DNA of 9,002 nt from Candidatus Woesearchaeota archaeon CG07_land_8_20_14_0_80_44_23 (GTDB taxonomy: Archaea > Nanobdellota > Nanobdellia > Woesearchaeales > 0-14-0-80-44-23), in the NCBI GenBank assembly GCA_002779235.1, contig PEXD01000054.1, positions 1 to 9,002 of the forward strand, written 5' to 3'. This document shows positions 1-6,276 of the stretch, piece after piece (positions within the stretch are counted from its first letter, which is position 1; each line of letters begins with the position of its first letter). The position numbers and the translations under genes are program-made. The notes beneath the pieces are model-generated. The model was not told the origin of the DNA. It was given only the letters and a program-made list of their open reading frames with translations, and made no database searches.

Positions 1-153
1 ATCTGCAACAATGAAGGGCGACCTGCGATAGGACTCAAGCTCCCTCTGCATCAGCTCAACTGTCTCCTTCAGTATAATGTTTTCCTCCTTAATTCTTGAC
101 TCATCATCTGAAGGGAATATTTCCATTTCCGCGGATTTTCGCTTTGCTTTCAT
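1..153 (-). CDS. N-terminus of probable proteasome-activating nucleotidase (PAN/Rpt-like AAA ATPase), partial
   Basis: Only the first 51 codons are present; the frame stays open to the left edge. The ATG (complement of 151-153) follows a GAGGG Shine-Dalgarno about 8 nt upstream (complement of roughly 162-166), which favours it over an ATG seven bases earlier in another frame. The product opens with a basic stretch (MKAKRKSAEME), then an acidic, heptad-like helix of roughly residues 16-42, then RRSPFIVAD. A coiled coil followed by an 'SPP-[LF]-IV' strand is how PAN and eukaryotic Rpt subunits enter their OB domain; these hexameric AAA ATPases unfold substrates and feed them to the 20S proteasome. 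The AAA module itself, with its Walker motifs, lies outside the window, so the family call rests on the coiled coil and one short motif. It is the third gene of the minus-strand unit, 33 nt after tldE. It could instead be another coiled-coil protein. Confidence 0.6.
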   Translation of the reverse strand, partial: MKAKRKSAEMEIFPSDDESRIKEENIILKETVELMQRELESYRRSPFIVAD

Positions 154-186
154 TCAACATTCCCTCAAAATTTCCAACCTTATTTC

Positions 187-1536
187 TCAGTTCGGCCTTG
201 TTATATTTATGCCTTTTACAAGAACCGGCGGAGTATCCACTGGAACTTCTACCTCCCAACTGAGTATCTGCCTCGAGTCCTTCCCTATTGCGGAAACCTT
301 GGAGAGCAGGTTGGGCATGCTGTCTGCTATTCTTATTCCGCGCGTAGCACATTTTATTTTTCCGTTTTCAACAACAAGCGCCTTGTCCCTAGGAAGGGTT
401 GAGAACTCGCCTGTCCTGTAGTTCTGGAAGCGGGTGTACCAGGTGTTTGTTACTATTATGCCCCGCCTTACCGACCTTATCATCTCATCCAGGGAATAAT
501 TGCCCTTGCTTAATATAATATTCGCCGCCTGGGGCGCTATGAGCCCTGCGCTTGCGGTTGTCCTTGTCTTGTAGCGCCTTGCAGTCGATGTGTTGTGCAG
601 GTATGTCTTAAGAATTCCCCTGTCAATAAGCACATTCTTCTGGGTGGGCACCCCCTCGTCGTCAGAAAGCCCTGAGCCGAAGCCGTATTCCTTTGATGCA
701 TTGTCGATGAGTGTGAAATTATTGGAGGAAACGCGCCTTCCAAGCTTTTTCTCAAGGAAAGAAAATCCAGACTCAACATCAAATATCGAGCAGGCATTTG
801 CAGTGAGGTCAAGCATGACTGCAAACGGGAGGGGATAGAAAATAATGTCATATTTTCCCGGGCTTATCTTTTCAACTGGAACATTCATGTTCGCAAGAGA
901 TGCTGCCTGCTCTGCGCAGCCAGAAACATCAAAGCCCTGAATGTTTCTTGAGACAGCCACCATATGGGCTGAGTCGTCCTTGTCAATAATTGCCCTGAGA
1001 GAGAGGTAAAGCGCTGTTGATTTGTCCTCGCACTTAACGCTGTTAGAGGTTATAAGGTATGTCCTTTCAGTAGAGGCCTCGGCATTGCCTGCAACCCTTT
1101 TAACTCTGCCTGTGGATGCGCGGGAAATCCCCTCTTCAGCATAATCAACTATCCTGTCGCCGAGCTTTTCAACCCGAAGGTCAAAAAGTGAGGAATCCTT
1201 TCTGTAAGTGAATGGCCCCTCTGCTATTCCCATGTAGTTCGGGTTGGGCTCCACGCATGCAGCAAACTTTGAGAGGAAATCAGCCCCTTTCCTTATGGCC
1301 CTGTTATCAAAGGTCTTGACTGAGGTTGAGACAATGCGCTTTCCAAACGAGGCGAAGACAGAAAGGCTTGAACTCTGGTAGAGCATGTTGTTGCTTATCC
1401 TGCTGTTGGAGAACTTGACCTGGGAACTCTCCCTTGAAAGCAGCGAGACAATTGCATCGTCGGCTCCTGACTTTTTCACAAAATAAAGAAGTTTCTCTGC
1501 CGCCTCCTTTCCCCGCTGAAAAAACTCATTATCCAT
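187..1536 (-). CDS. tldE: TldE/PmbA-family protein, non-catalytic partner of TldD
   Basis: 449 aa, full length for the PmbA/TldE family. In well-studied bacteria TldE pairs with TldD in a heterodimeric metalloprotease in which only TldD binds the metal. This protein fits: it has no HExxxH motif but keeps family landmarks, including GLSDDEGVPTQ (about 289-299), a glycine/alanine-rich stretch near 328-340, and the C-terminal segment TWYTRFQNYRTGEFS (about 365-379), which resembles the TldE sequence near the substrate cleft. The N-terminal half (1-220) is the less conserved domain. No signal peptide or membrane segment is seen, so it should be cytosolic. The ATG follows directly on the upstream tldD stop (TAG|ATG, no gap), so translation is probably coupled; a GAGG lies about 9 nt ahead, within the tldD end. 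The archaeal substrate is not known from the sequence. Confidence 0.93.
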   Translation of the reverse strand: MDNEFFQRGKEAAEKLLYFVKKSGADDAIVSLLSRESSQVKFSNSRISNNMLYQSSSLSVFASFGKRIVSTSVKTFDNRAIRKGADFLSKFAACVEPNPNYMGIAEGPFTYRKDSSLFDLRVEKLGDRIVDYAEEGISRASTGRVKRVAGNAEASTERTYLITSNSVKCEDKSTALYLSLRAIIDKDDSAHMVAVSRNIQGFDVSGCAEQAASLANMNVPVEKISPGKYDIIFYPLPFAVMLDLTANACSIFDVESGFSFLEKKLGRRVSSNNFTLIDNASKEYGFGSGLSDDEGVPTQKNVLIDRGILKTYLHNTSTARRYKTRTTASAGLIAPQAANIILSKGNYSLDEMIRSVRRGIIVTNTWYTRFQNYRTGEFSTLPRDKALVVENGKIKCATRGIRIADSMPNLLSKVSAIGKDSRQILSWEVEVPVDTPPVLVKGINITRPN

Positions 1537-2967
1537 CTAGAACCGCCTCGCAGCCTTCGGCAGGACTTCCATTTTGCTGAGCTTGACTGTCGGGCCCCCA
1601 AACCAGACAGGAATCGCCTGCATCGGCTCGCCCTTGCCGCAGGTTCCTGAATGAAATTCAAGATTGTCTGCAACCCCGCTGACACTTGAGTAGAGCGCCG
1701 GGGTTGTGGTCTCAATCACCGGCTTCACCACCGGCGCCACAATCCTGCCGTTCTTTATCAGGTACGCCTCTGCGCCGACGTATTTCTGATTTAGCCGGAC
1801 ATCATCAATGTTCCATTCCATAAAATTCTTCATGTAAACCCCGAGCTTAACGCTCTCTATCAGCTCTTCCTCTTTCTGCTTTCCGGGCACAAAGTAGGTG
1901 TTGGCCATCCTGACAATCGGCTCGACGCTGTAGTTCACTGCCCTGGCAGCCCCGTTGCTTTGCACCCCTAAAAAAGATGCAGTTTCCCTGTTCTGCAGGA
2001 ACTCATTTATCATGCCACCCTGAATTAGCATCCTCTTCCTCGCCTTAACGCCCTCGTCATCATAAAGGTAATAGCCGTAGCTTCCCGGAATCGTTGGGTC
2101 GTCTGCGATATTGACAAGGTCAGAGCCGATTCTTGTGTTAAGCATTGCAGGAGTCATGAACGACTCGCCTGCCTGCGCGGCCTCCCTGCCGAGAACCCTG
2201 TCTGCCTCGCCAGGATGCCCAGCGCTCTCGTGCACCATGATTGCCACAATCTCAGGGGCGCAGACCACATCCACTTTCCCTCTGGGCGGCCTTACCCCCT
2301 TTGCCAGGTTTTTCAGCAGGGCCTCTGACTCCCTTGAAAGCGTTTCAGGAAGATTCCATTTCCTGAGTATCTCGTAGCCCGCGCTTGCCCCATACATCCA
2401 TGAGCGCTGGCTGCTCTTCCCGCCTGAAAGCACAGAGAAGTTGTAGTAGAATGAAATTCTGGGTATCCTTGAGAATATCCTCGAACCGCTTGTGTTGATG
2501 AAGTATTTTTCAGTGACACAATCGTGTATTGAGAAATAGCGCTCTGCAGCGCTCTTGGACAGCGCAGAATTTATCTCCTTCAACAGCGATACCTTTCTGT
2601 CAGGGGAAAAATCAGAGATTTTCTCCCTGTCCTTCACGTCATATTTTGCGGAATATCTCTTCTCATCTCCGAGGGAAATCGGCTCTGCGAGCCTGGCTGC
2701 CTTTTTCGTGGCCCTTATGCTCTTTTCAGCGAGTTTTTTTATGTTCTTTTTTGCAAGATTGTCAGTGGAAAAAAAGCCCAAGCTCTTTCCAATGATGAAA
2801 CGAAAGCCGGCTCCGTGGTAGGAATCCTGCGAAGATGCCTCAAGCAGCCCGTTCTTCATCATAAATCCAGATGAATCAGAACTTTCGAGCCGTGCCTCTG
2901 CATAGCTTGAGAACTTTTCAAGGTATTTTATTGCATATTCAACAGAATCCAAGAGCGATTGCTTCAT
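1537..2967 (-). CDS. tldD: TldD-family zinc metallopeptidase
   Basis: 476 aa, normal for TldD. The catalytic motif is plain: HESAGHPGEAD at about 246-256, matching the family HExxxH in which two histidines bind the metal and the glutamate acts in catalysis. The family's third metal ligand is a cysteine near the C-terminus; C443 in HSGTCGKGEPMQ is the obvious candidate. Other family features are YDDEGVKARKR (about 302-312) and IETTTPALYSS (about 418-428). In bacteria TldD/TldE process small peptides such as microcin B17 precursor and CcdA; the archaeal role is broader peptide breakdown or unknown. Cytosolic, with no signal peptide. First gene of the minus-strand operon. The start has no Shine-Dalgarno; an ATTTAAAT box sits about 27 bp upstream, so the mRNA is probably leaderless. 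An active peptidase followed by a PAN-like gene suggests a protein-turnover unit. Confidence 0.95.
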   Translation of the reverse strand: MKQSLLDSVEYAIKYLEKFSSYAEARLESSDSSGFMMKNGLLEASSQDSYHGAGFRFIIGKSLGFFSTDNLAKKNIKKLAEKSIRATKKAARLAEPISLGDEKRYSAKYDVKDREKISDFSPDRKVSLLKEINSALSKSAAERYFSIHDCVTEKYFINTSGSRIFSRIPRISFYYNFSVLSGGKSSQRSWMYGASAGYEILRKWNLPETLSRESEALLKNLAKGVRPPRGKVDVVCAPEIVAIMVHESAGHPGEADRVLGREAAQAGESFMTPAMLNTRIGSDLVNIADDPTIPGSYGYYLYDDEGVKARKRMLIQGGMINEFLQNRETASFLGVQSNGAARAVNYSVEPIVRMANTYFVPGKQKEEELIESVKLGVYMKNFMEWNIDDVRLNQKYVGAEAYLIKNGRIVAPVVKPVIETTTPALYSSVSGVADNLEFHSGTCGKGEPMQAIPVWFGGPTVKLSKMEVLPKAARRF

Positions 2968-2972
2968 GATGA

Positions 2973-2984
2973 TTTTAAAATAAA
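2973..2984 (+). promoter_or_regulatory. Possible TATA box for the 3004 small ORF (predicted)
   Basis: TTTTAAAATAAA, centred about 26 bp ahead of the ATG at 3004, giving a predicted start at or near that ATG and thus a leaderless message. It lies downstream of the opposing tldD TATA box, within the same 35 bp, so the two divergent promoters would overlap. Weak alone because the region is generally AT-rich. Confidence 0.4.
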
Positions 2985-2990
2985 GAGGGT

Positions 2991-2998
2991 ATTTAAAT
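2991..2998 (-). promoter_or_regulatory. TATA box of the tldD-tldE operon (predicted)
   Basis: ATTTAAAT, centred about 27 bp before the tldD ATG. Archaeal TATA boxes are usually centred near -26, which puts the transcription start on or beside the ATG. The lack of any Shine-Dalgarno ahead of tldD agrees with a leaderless message. The box is palindromic, so direction is assigned from the spacing alone. Confidence 0.6.
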
Positions 2999-3003
2999 AA
3001 TTA

Positions 3004-3156
3004 ATGAAAAAAGTCCTGCTACCAAAATCACTGGACACTGGACAATTTTGGAAAAACTATTTAAAGGCAGGTGCGCCCGGGACAAGACAGGTCTGCCTGA
3101 ACGGCGGGCCCATCCGACCCTGGAAGGCGCTGCAGTGCGGCAATTTCATAATCTAA
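3004..3156 (+). CDS. Possible small protein, 50 aa, unknown function
   Basis: An open frame from ATG 3004 to TAA 3154-3156. The predicted product begins MKKVLLPKSLDTGQFWKNY and continues into a Gly/Pro-rich part (KAGAPGTRQVCLNGGP, about 21-36), ending in WKALQCGNFII. It is basic, with two Trp (16, 40) and two Cys (31, 45), no clear membrane segment and no family I recognise. In favour: the stretch is much richer in G+C than ordinary intergenic DNA in this window, codons such as CTG, AAG, GGC and AGA match neighbouring genes, and a TATA-like element is placed for a leaderless start. It lies 41 nt ahead of the 3198 gene in the same direction. Against: short length, no Shine-Dalgarno, and a second TATA-like box inside it. 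The same bases could instead be a structured leader or small RNA. Confidence 0.4.
   Translation: MKKVLLPKSLDTGQFWKNYLKAGAPGTRQVCLNGGPIRPWKALQCGNFII
3058..3065 (+). promoter_or_regulatory. Alternative TATA box for the 3198-radA unit (predicted)
   Basis: TATTTAAA preceded by the purine-rich GAAAAAC, which resembles a BRE. Transcription would start near 3087 and give the 3198 gene a G+C-rich leader of about 110 nt. If the 3004 ORF is real, this box lies inside it and would be either an internal promoter or fortuitous. Confidence 0.4.
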
Positions 3157-3197
3157 GGGGTTTGAAATAAAATGCGAAAAGCAACGGAGAAAATAAA

Positions 3198-3500
3198 ATG
3201 GCAAATGCAAGCATAAATACAGTGGCAAGAGAGAAGGTCTTGCCTGAGAAGAAAATAAGGGCCGGCGCAATAAGCGCAACAATCTGGAAGAACAAGTCAG
3301 AAGCAAATGGCAAAATTGTAGAATACAGCACTATTTCTCTGGACAGAAATTACAAAGACAGGGACGGAAAGTGGCAAAACACCCATTCCATGCGGACAAG
3401 CGACCTGCCAAAGGCGCAGCTCGTGCTATCAAAGGCGTATGAATACCTTGTGATAAAAGACCAGGATTCTGATGAGATAGAAGTTGAAAACATAGAGTGA
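3198..3500 (+). CDS. Small conserved-looking protein upstream of radA, possible nucleic-acid binding
   Basis: 100 aa, starting at ATG 3198 with GGAG 8 nt upstream; an in-frame TAA at 3168-3170 rules out a much longer N-terminus. After a flexible N-terminus comes a compact domain of about 18-88: KKIRAGAISATIW (strand), YSTISLDRNYKDRDGKWQ (strand and turn), SMRTSDLPKAQLVLSKAYEYL (about 63-83, helix), then a short acidic tail. I recall similar short uncharacterised proteins with the pattern 'aGaisatvW...slersYKd..G.W..t.s.r..DLPKA..vl.kAYEYl' in archaea and candidate-phyla bacteria, but not a firm family name. A small strand-rich domain plus helix, many basic and aromatic residues, and position 14 nt ahead of radA make single-stranded DNA or RNA binding plausible; this is inference. 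Probably co-transcribed with radA. Confidence 0.85.
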   Translation: MANASINTVAREKVLPEKKIRAGAISATIWKNKSEANGKIVEYSTISLDRNYKDRDGKWQNTHSMRTSDLPKAQLVLSKAYEYLVIKDQDSDEIEVENIE

Positions 3501-3514
3501 AAAAGGTGAAGGAT

Positions 3515-4525
3515 ATGAAGAAAAGCGAAGAGATTCCTGAAGAGGATGATGATGAAACCATTGTGACAAAGGATTCGCTGGAAAAAAGCCCTGGCGGATT
3601 CACGCTCCTGGACTTACCTGGTGTGGGGGCTGCAACTGCAGAAAAGCTGAACAACGCTGGATTCAGAAATCTCATGAGCGTGGCTGTCGCAACTCCTGGA
3701 GAACTCATGGAGCTTACAGGGCTCACGGAGCTTGCTGCAAAAAAGGCGATAAACTACGCAAGGGATAAGCTGCAGATGAGCTTCGAGACAGCTGACGAAG
3801 TCCTTAAAAAAAGGGAAAAAATTGAGAGAATAAAGACGCCAAGCGAAGAGCTCAACACTCTTCTTGGAGGCGGATTTGAAACCTGTGCAATAACAGAGGC
3901 ATACGGGGAGTTCGGCTCAGGAAAAACCCAGCTCGCAAATGTTCTCGCAGTTTATGTCCAGAAGATAAACCCGGAATACAGTGTGGTGTATATAGACACC
4001 GAAAGCACATTCAGACCGGAAAGGATTGCCCAGATTGCAAAGGCAGCTGGAATGGACCCTGACAAGGTGCTGAAGAACATAAGGGTTGCGAGGGCCTACA
4101 ACTCAGACCACCAGATGATACTTGCAGAAAAGGTCGAGGAGCTTATAGAGAAGAACAACCTGAAATTAAAACTGATAATTGTGGATTCCCTCACTGCCCA
4201 CTTCAGGGCGGAGTTCATAGGAAGAGGAACCCTGGCAGACAGGCAGCAGAAACTCAACAAGCACATGCATACCCTTATGAGGATTGCGGACAAGTACAAT
4301 CTCGTAGTGTTTGTGACAAATCAGGTGATGGCAAGGCCGGACATGTTCTTCGGAGACCCAACACAGGCAATAGGAGGACACATAGTTGCCCATGCCTCAA
4401 CATACAGGTTATACCTGAGGAAGGGCAAGAAGGGCAGCAGGGTGGCGAAGCTTGTGGACAGCCCGGACCTTCCTGAAGGAGAGGCGGTCTTCTACATAGA
4501 TGAGAATGGAATCAGGGACAAATAA
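3515..4525 (+). CDS. radA: DNA repair and recombination protein RadA
   Basis: Archaeal RecA/Rad51-family recombinase, which forms filaments on single-stranded DNA and catalyses strand exchange in recombinational repair. 336 aa from this start, near the usual archaeal RadA length. In order: an acidic N-terminus; a helix-hairpin-helix DNA-binding domain (LLDLPGVGAATAEKL, about 31-45, through about 83); the polymerisation motif FETA (90-93); the ATPase core with Walker A GEFGSGKT (131-138), FRPERI (167-171) and Walker B LKLIIVD (218-224); and the L2/C-terminal region with QAIGGHIVAHAS (about 284-295). No intein interrupts the core. ATG 3515 is chosen because AGGTGA (3504-3509) lies just ahead; an in-frame GTG at 3497, overlapping the previous stop by four bases and adding six residues, has no such site. 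The gene ends in a T-rich tract. Confidence 0.96.
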   Translation: MKKSEEIPEEDDDETIVTKDSLEKSPGGFTLLDLPGVGAATAEKLNNAGFRNLMSVAVATPGELMELTGLTELAAKKAINYARDKLQMSFETADEVLKKREKIERIKTPSEELNTLLGGGFETCAITEAYGEFGSGKTQLANVLAVYVQKINPEYSVVYIDTESTFRPERIAQIAKAAGMDPDKVLKNIRVARAYNSDHQMILAEKVEELIEKNNLKLKLIIVDSLTAHFRAEFIGRGTLADRQQKLNKHMHTLMRIADKYNLVVFVTNQVMARPDMFFGDPTQAIGGHIVAHASTYRLYLRKGKKGSRVAKLVDSPDLPEGEAVFYIDENGIRDK

Positions 4526-4528
4526 TCA

Positions 4529-4540
4529 TTTTTTTATTTT
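4529..4540 (+). terminator. T-rich terminator after radA (predicted)
   Basis: Seven T, one A and four T begin four bases after the radA stop, with another T-run shortly after (4545-4550). Archaeal RNA polymerase terminates at such oligo-T tracts without needing a hairpin. Confidence 0.6.
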
Positions 4541-4780
4541 GCCTTATTTTATACAAAAGAAAGCAAGGATTTGTGCGCAGGACGCTCAACTTTGACCAGC
4601 GCTCTTCAAAAACTCAGAAAGCACAATGAACGGAAGATTCCTCAAAATTTAATAGTCATATCCAAAAACATATTTTACAAAACAGATGAAATTTCACAAC
4701 TAAATTTAAATACATTTTCACCTGATTACCTTATTTCTTGATGGAATTAATACTTTTTGAGAGCACCTATTTTTCTGTCA

Positions 4781-4792
4781 ATAAATATTTAT
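4781..4792 (+). promoter_or_regulatory. Predicted TATA box of the pyr operon, also a 12-bp palindrome
   Basis: ATAAATATTTAT is centred about 51 bp ahead of the TTG at 4838, predicting transcription from about 4813 and a leader of about 25 nt that carries the Shine-Dalgarno at 4826-4830. A second candidate, ATTTAAAT at 4704-4711, would start transcription near 4734 and give a leader of about 100 nt. The perfect symmetry also allows it to be an operator; the two readings are not exclusive. Confidence 0.4.
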
Positions 4793-4825
4793 CAAGTTCT
4801 GCTAAATTTTCTGATAAAAGAATCA

Positions 4826-4830
4826 GGGAG
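4826..4830 (+). promoter_or_regulatory. Shine-Dalgarno that decides the pyrEF start
   Basis: GGGAG ends 7 nt before the in-frame TTG at 4838. The only earlier in-frame candidate, TTG at 4757, has AT-rich sequence upstream and no Shine-Dalgarno. The residues after 4838 (QQYKQDFIDFLLESGALK) also match where orotate phosphoribosyltransferases normally begin. Confidence 0.65.
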
Positions 4831-4837
4831 TGGGAAA

Positions 4838-6271
4838 TTGCAGCAGTATAAACAGGATTTCATTGATTTTCTGCTTGAGAGCGGAGCACTCAAGATAGGC
4901 AGCGAATTCAAGTTGAAGAGCAGCAGGAGCTCTCCTTATTTCATAAATGTTGGAGAATTCAATGACGGGAAGGCCATCTCCAAGTTAGGAGAGGCCTATG
5001 CCTCGGCAATCCAGCAGCATTTTGATCCTAATAAGATTGACATTCTATTCGGACCTTCCTATAAGGGAATCCCTTTGGCAGTTACTACTGCCATCGCCCT
5101 CGCGGAATCTGGCCATAATATCGGCTACGCCTTTGACAGAAAAGAGGTTAAAGATTATGGTGAAGTTACTGATTGGGCAGATCTTCAGAAGGCTTGCATA
5201 GTTGGCAAAACAATCAATGATAACGCCCGCATAATTCTGCTGGATGATGTGTTCACCACGGGCACCACCAAATATGAGATAATCAATCTGCTGAACAAGA
5301 TTGCTTGTAACATACAATATCGGGCCTTTATAATCGCTGTCAATAGGCAGGAAGTTGGAGTTGATGGAAAAGATGCAATCGCAACATTCTCCCAGGAAAC
5401 AAGTATACCTGTCATTTCTATAATCACTATCTCAGAAATTTATGAATATCTTATGAAAAAATCGAAGTTGAACCAGAAAGAGGTGGAAAAAATTTCAAAT
5501 TATCTTAGAGTATATGGCACTTCAGACGCAAAAACCAATCTCAAAAAAGTGATGCCACATAAAATCATAGATCAGGAGAGGAGCATCATTCCTGCATGCG
5601 ATGTTGACACACTTGAAAAACTGGAAGAGATTGTCAGAAACACTGCTGAACTAAATGGAATAGGCGGCTATAAAATTGGGTTTGAGCTTGGATTGGGGTA
5701 TGGACTGAAAACTGTTGTTGAAACAATCAGAAAATACACTAATAAGCCAATCATCTACGACCACCAGAAAGCAGGAACCGACATTCCTGACACAGGCAAG
5801 AACTTCGCCAGAGTCTGCAAAGAAGCAGGTGTAAATGCAGTGATATTTTTTCCCATCGCAGGTCCTGAGACAGAAAAAGCCTGGATTTACCAAGCCCTTA
5901 ATCAAGATTTGGAAGTAATAATAGGAGGAATGATGACTCATCCTGCATTTCTCAGGAGCGAAGGAGGTTTCATAAATGATGAAAGTGCGCTGGAAATATA
6001 CCAAATAGCAGCAAGAGCAGGAGTGAACAATTTTGTTGTTCCAGGAAATAAACTCCAACTAATCACAAAAATCAGGGAAACAATCGAAAACGAGGGAATC
6101 ATTCCAATATTTTATTTTCCCGGCTTTATGGCCCAAAGTGGAAAAATAGAAGAGGTTGCGAAAGTGGCCGGAGATAGGTGGCATGCCATTGTTGGAAGAG
6201 GAATATATGAGGCTGCTGACATAAAAAAGGCGGCAGAAGAATACACCTCACGCTTAAATTATACGAGATAA
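4838..6271 (+). CDS. pyrEF: Bifunctional orotate phosphoribosyltransferase / OMP decarboxylase (PyrE-PyrF fusion, UMP synthase)
   Basis: 477 aa from the TTG at 4838. Catalyses the last two steps of UMP synthesis: orotate + PRPP to OMP, then decarboxylation to UMP. The PyrE half (about 1-205) has FLLESGALK, SPYFINVG (32-39), GPSYKGIPLA (72-81), the catalytic-loop segment YAFDRKEVKDYGE (97-109) and the PRPP-binding ARIILLDDVFTTGTT (130-144). After a linker of about 206-245, the PyrF half (about 246-477) has IIPACDVD, YKIGFEL (278-284, first catalytic Lys K279), YDHQKAGTDIPDTG (307-320), an IIGGMMTH segment (361-368) and the C-terminal phosphate-binding VGRGIYEAADIKKA (452-465). The order PyrE then PyrF matches animal UMP synthase. 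The DHQKAGTD spacing is wider than the canonical D-x-K-x-x-D. A longer 504-aa version from TTG 4757 is possible but less likely. pyrC follows after 5 nt. Confidence 0.92.
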   Translation: MQQYKQDFIDFLLESGALKIGSEFKLKSSRSSPYFINVGEFNDGKAISKLGEAYASAIQQHFDPNKIDILFGPSYKGIPLAVTTAIALAESGHNIGYAFDRKEVKDYGEVTDWADLQKACIVGKTINDNARIILLDDVFTTGTTKYEIINLLNKIACNIQYRAFIIAVNRQEVGVDGKDAIATFSQETSIPVISIITISEIYEYLMKKSKLNQKEVEKISNYLRVYGTSDAKTNLKKVMPHKIIDQERSIIPACDVDTLEKLEEIVRNTAELNGIGGYKIGFELGLGYGLKTVVETIRKYTNKPIIYDHQKAGTDIPDTGKNFARVCKEAGVNAVIFFPIAGPETEKAWIYQALNQDLEVIIGGMMTHPAFLRSEGGFINDESALEIYQIAARAGVNNFVVPGNKLQLITKIRETIENEGIIPIFYFPGFMAQSGKIEEVAKVAGDRWHAIVGRGIYEAADIKKAAEEYTSRLNYTR

Positions 6272-6276
6272 CTAAA

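Larger units (their letters stand above)
4526..4837. other. AT-rich intergenic region between radA and the pyr operon
   Basis: About 310 bp. After the radA terminator, 4560-4680 shows no recognisable gene, tRNA or repeat. From about 4700 it holds two TATA-like elements and a possible 36-codon ORF (4741-4851) that overlaps the predicted pyrEF start. It contains the perfect 12-bp palindrome ATAAATATTTAT at 4781-4792. No C/D-box or other small RNA could be made out. Confidence 0.6.

Noticed and set aside
104..352. Long antisense and out-of-frame ORFs over tldD, tldE, radA and the pyr genes, including this one.
   Set aside because: Their products are low-complexity or unlike known proteins, and each lies on a strongly identified gene in another frame.
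3065..3145. G+C-rich patch considered as a tRNA, SRP RNA or H/ACA RNA.
   Set aside because: No T-arm TTC signature or 7-bp acceptor pairing for a tRNA; a GGAA near 3122-3125 recalls the SRP loop, but the flanking AGCAG element and the space for an archaeal SRP RNA of about 300 nt are absent. The 50-codon ORF explains the composition at least as well.
3497..3514. GTG at 3497 as the radA start, overlapping the previous stop (GTGA).
   Set aside because: No Shine-Dalgarno ahead of it, whereas AGGTGA directly precedes ATG 3515; the six added residues are not part of the conserved protein.
4757..4837. TTG 4757 as the pyrEF start, adding 27 residues.
   Set aside because: No ribosome binding site, and the extra residues precede the point where orotate phosphoribosyltransferases normally begin. 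TTG 4838 has GGGAG 7 nt upstream.
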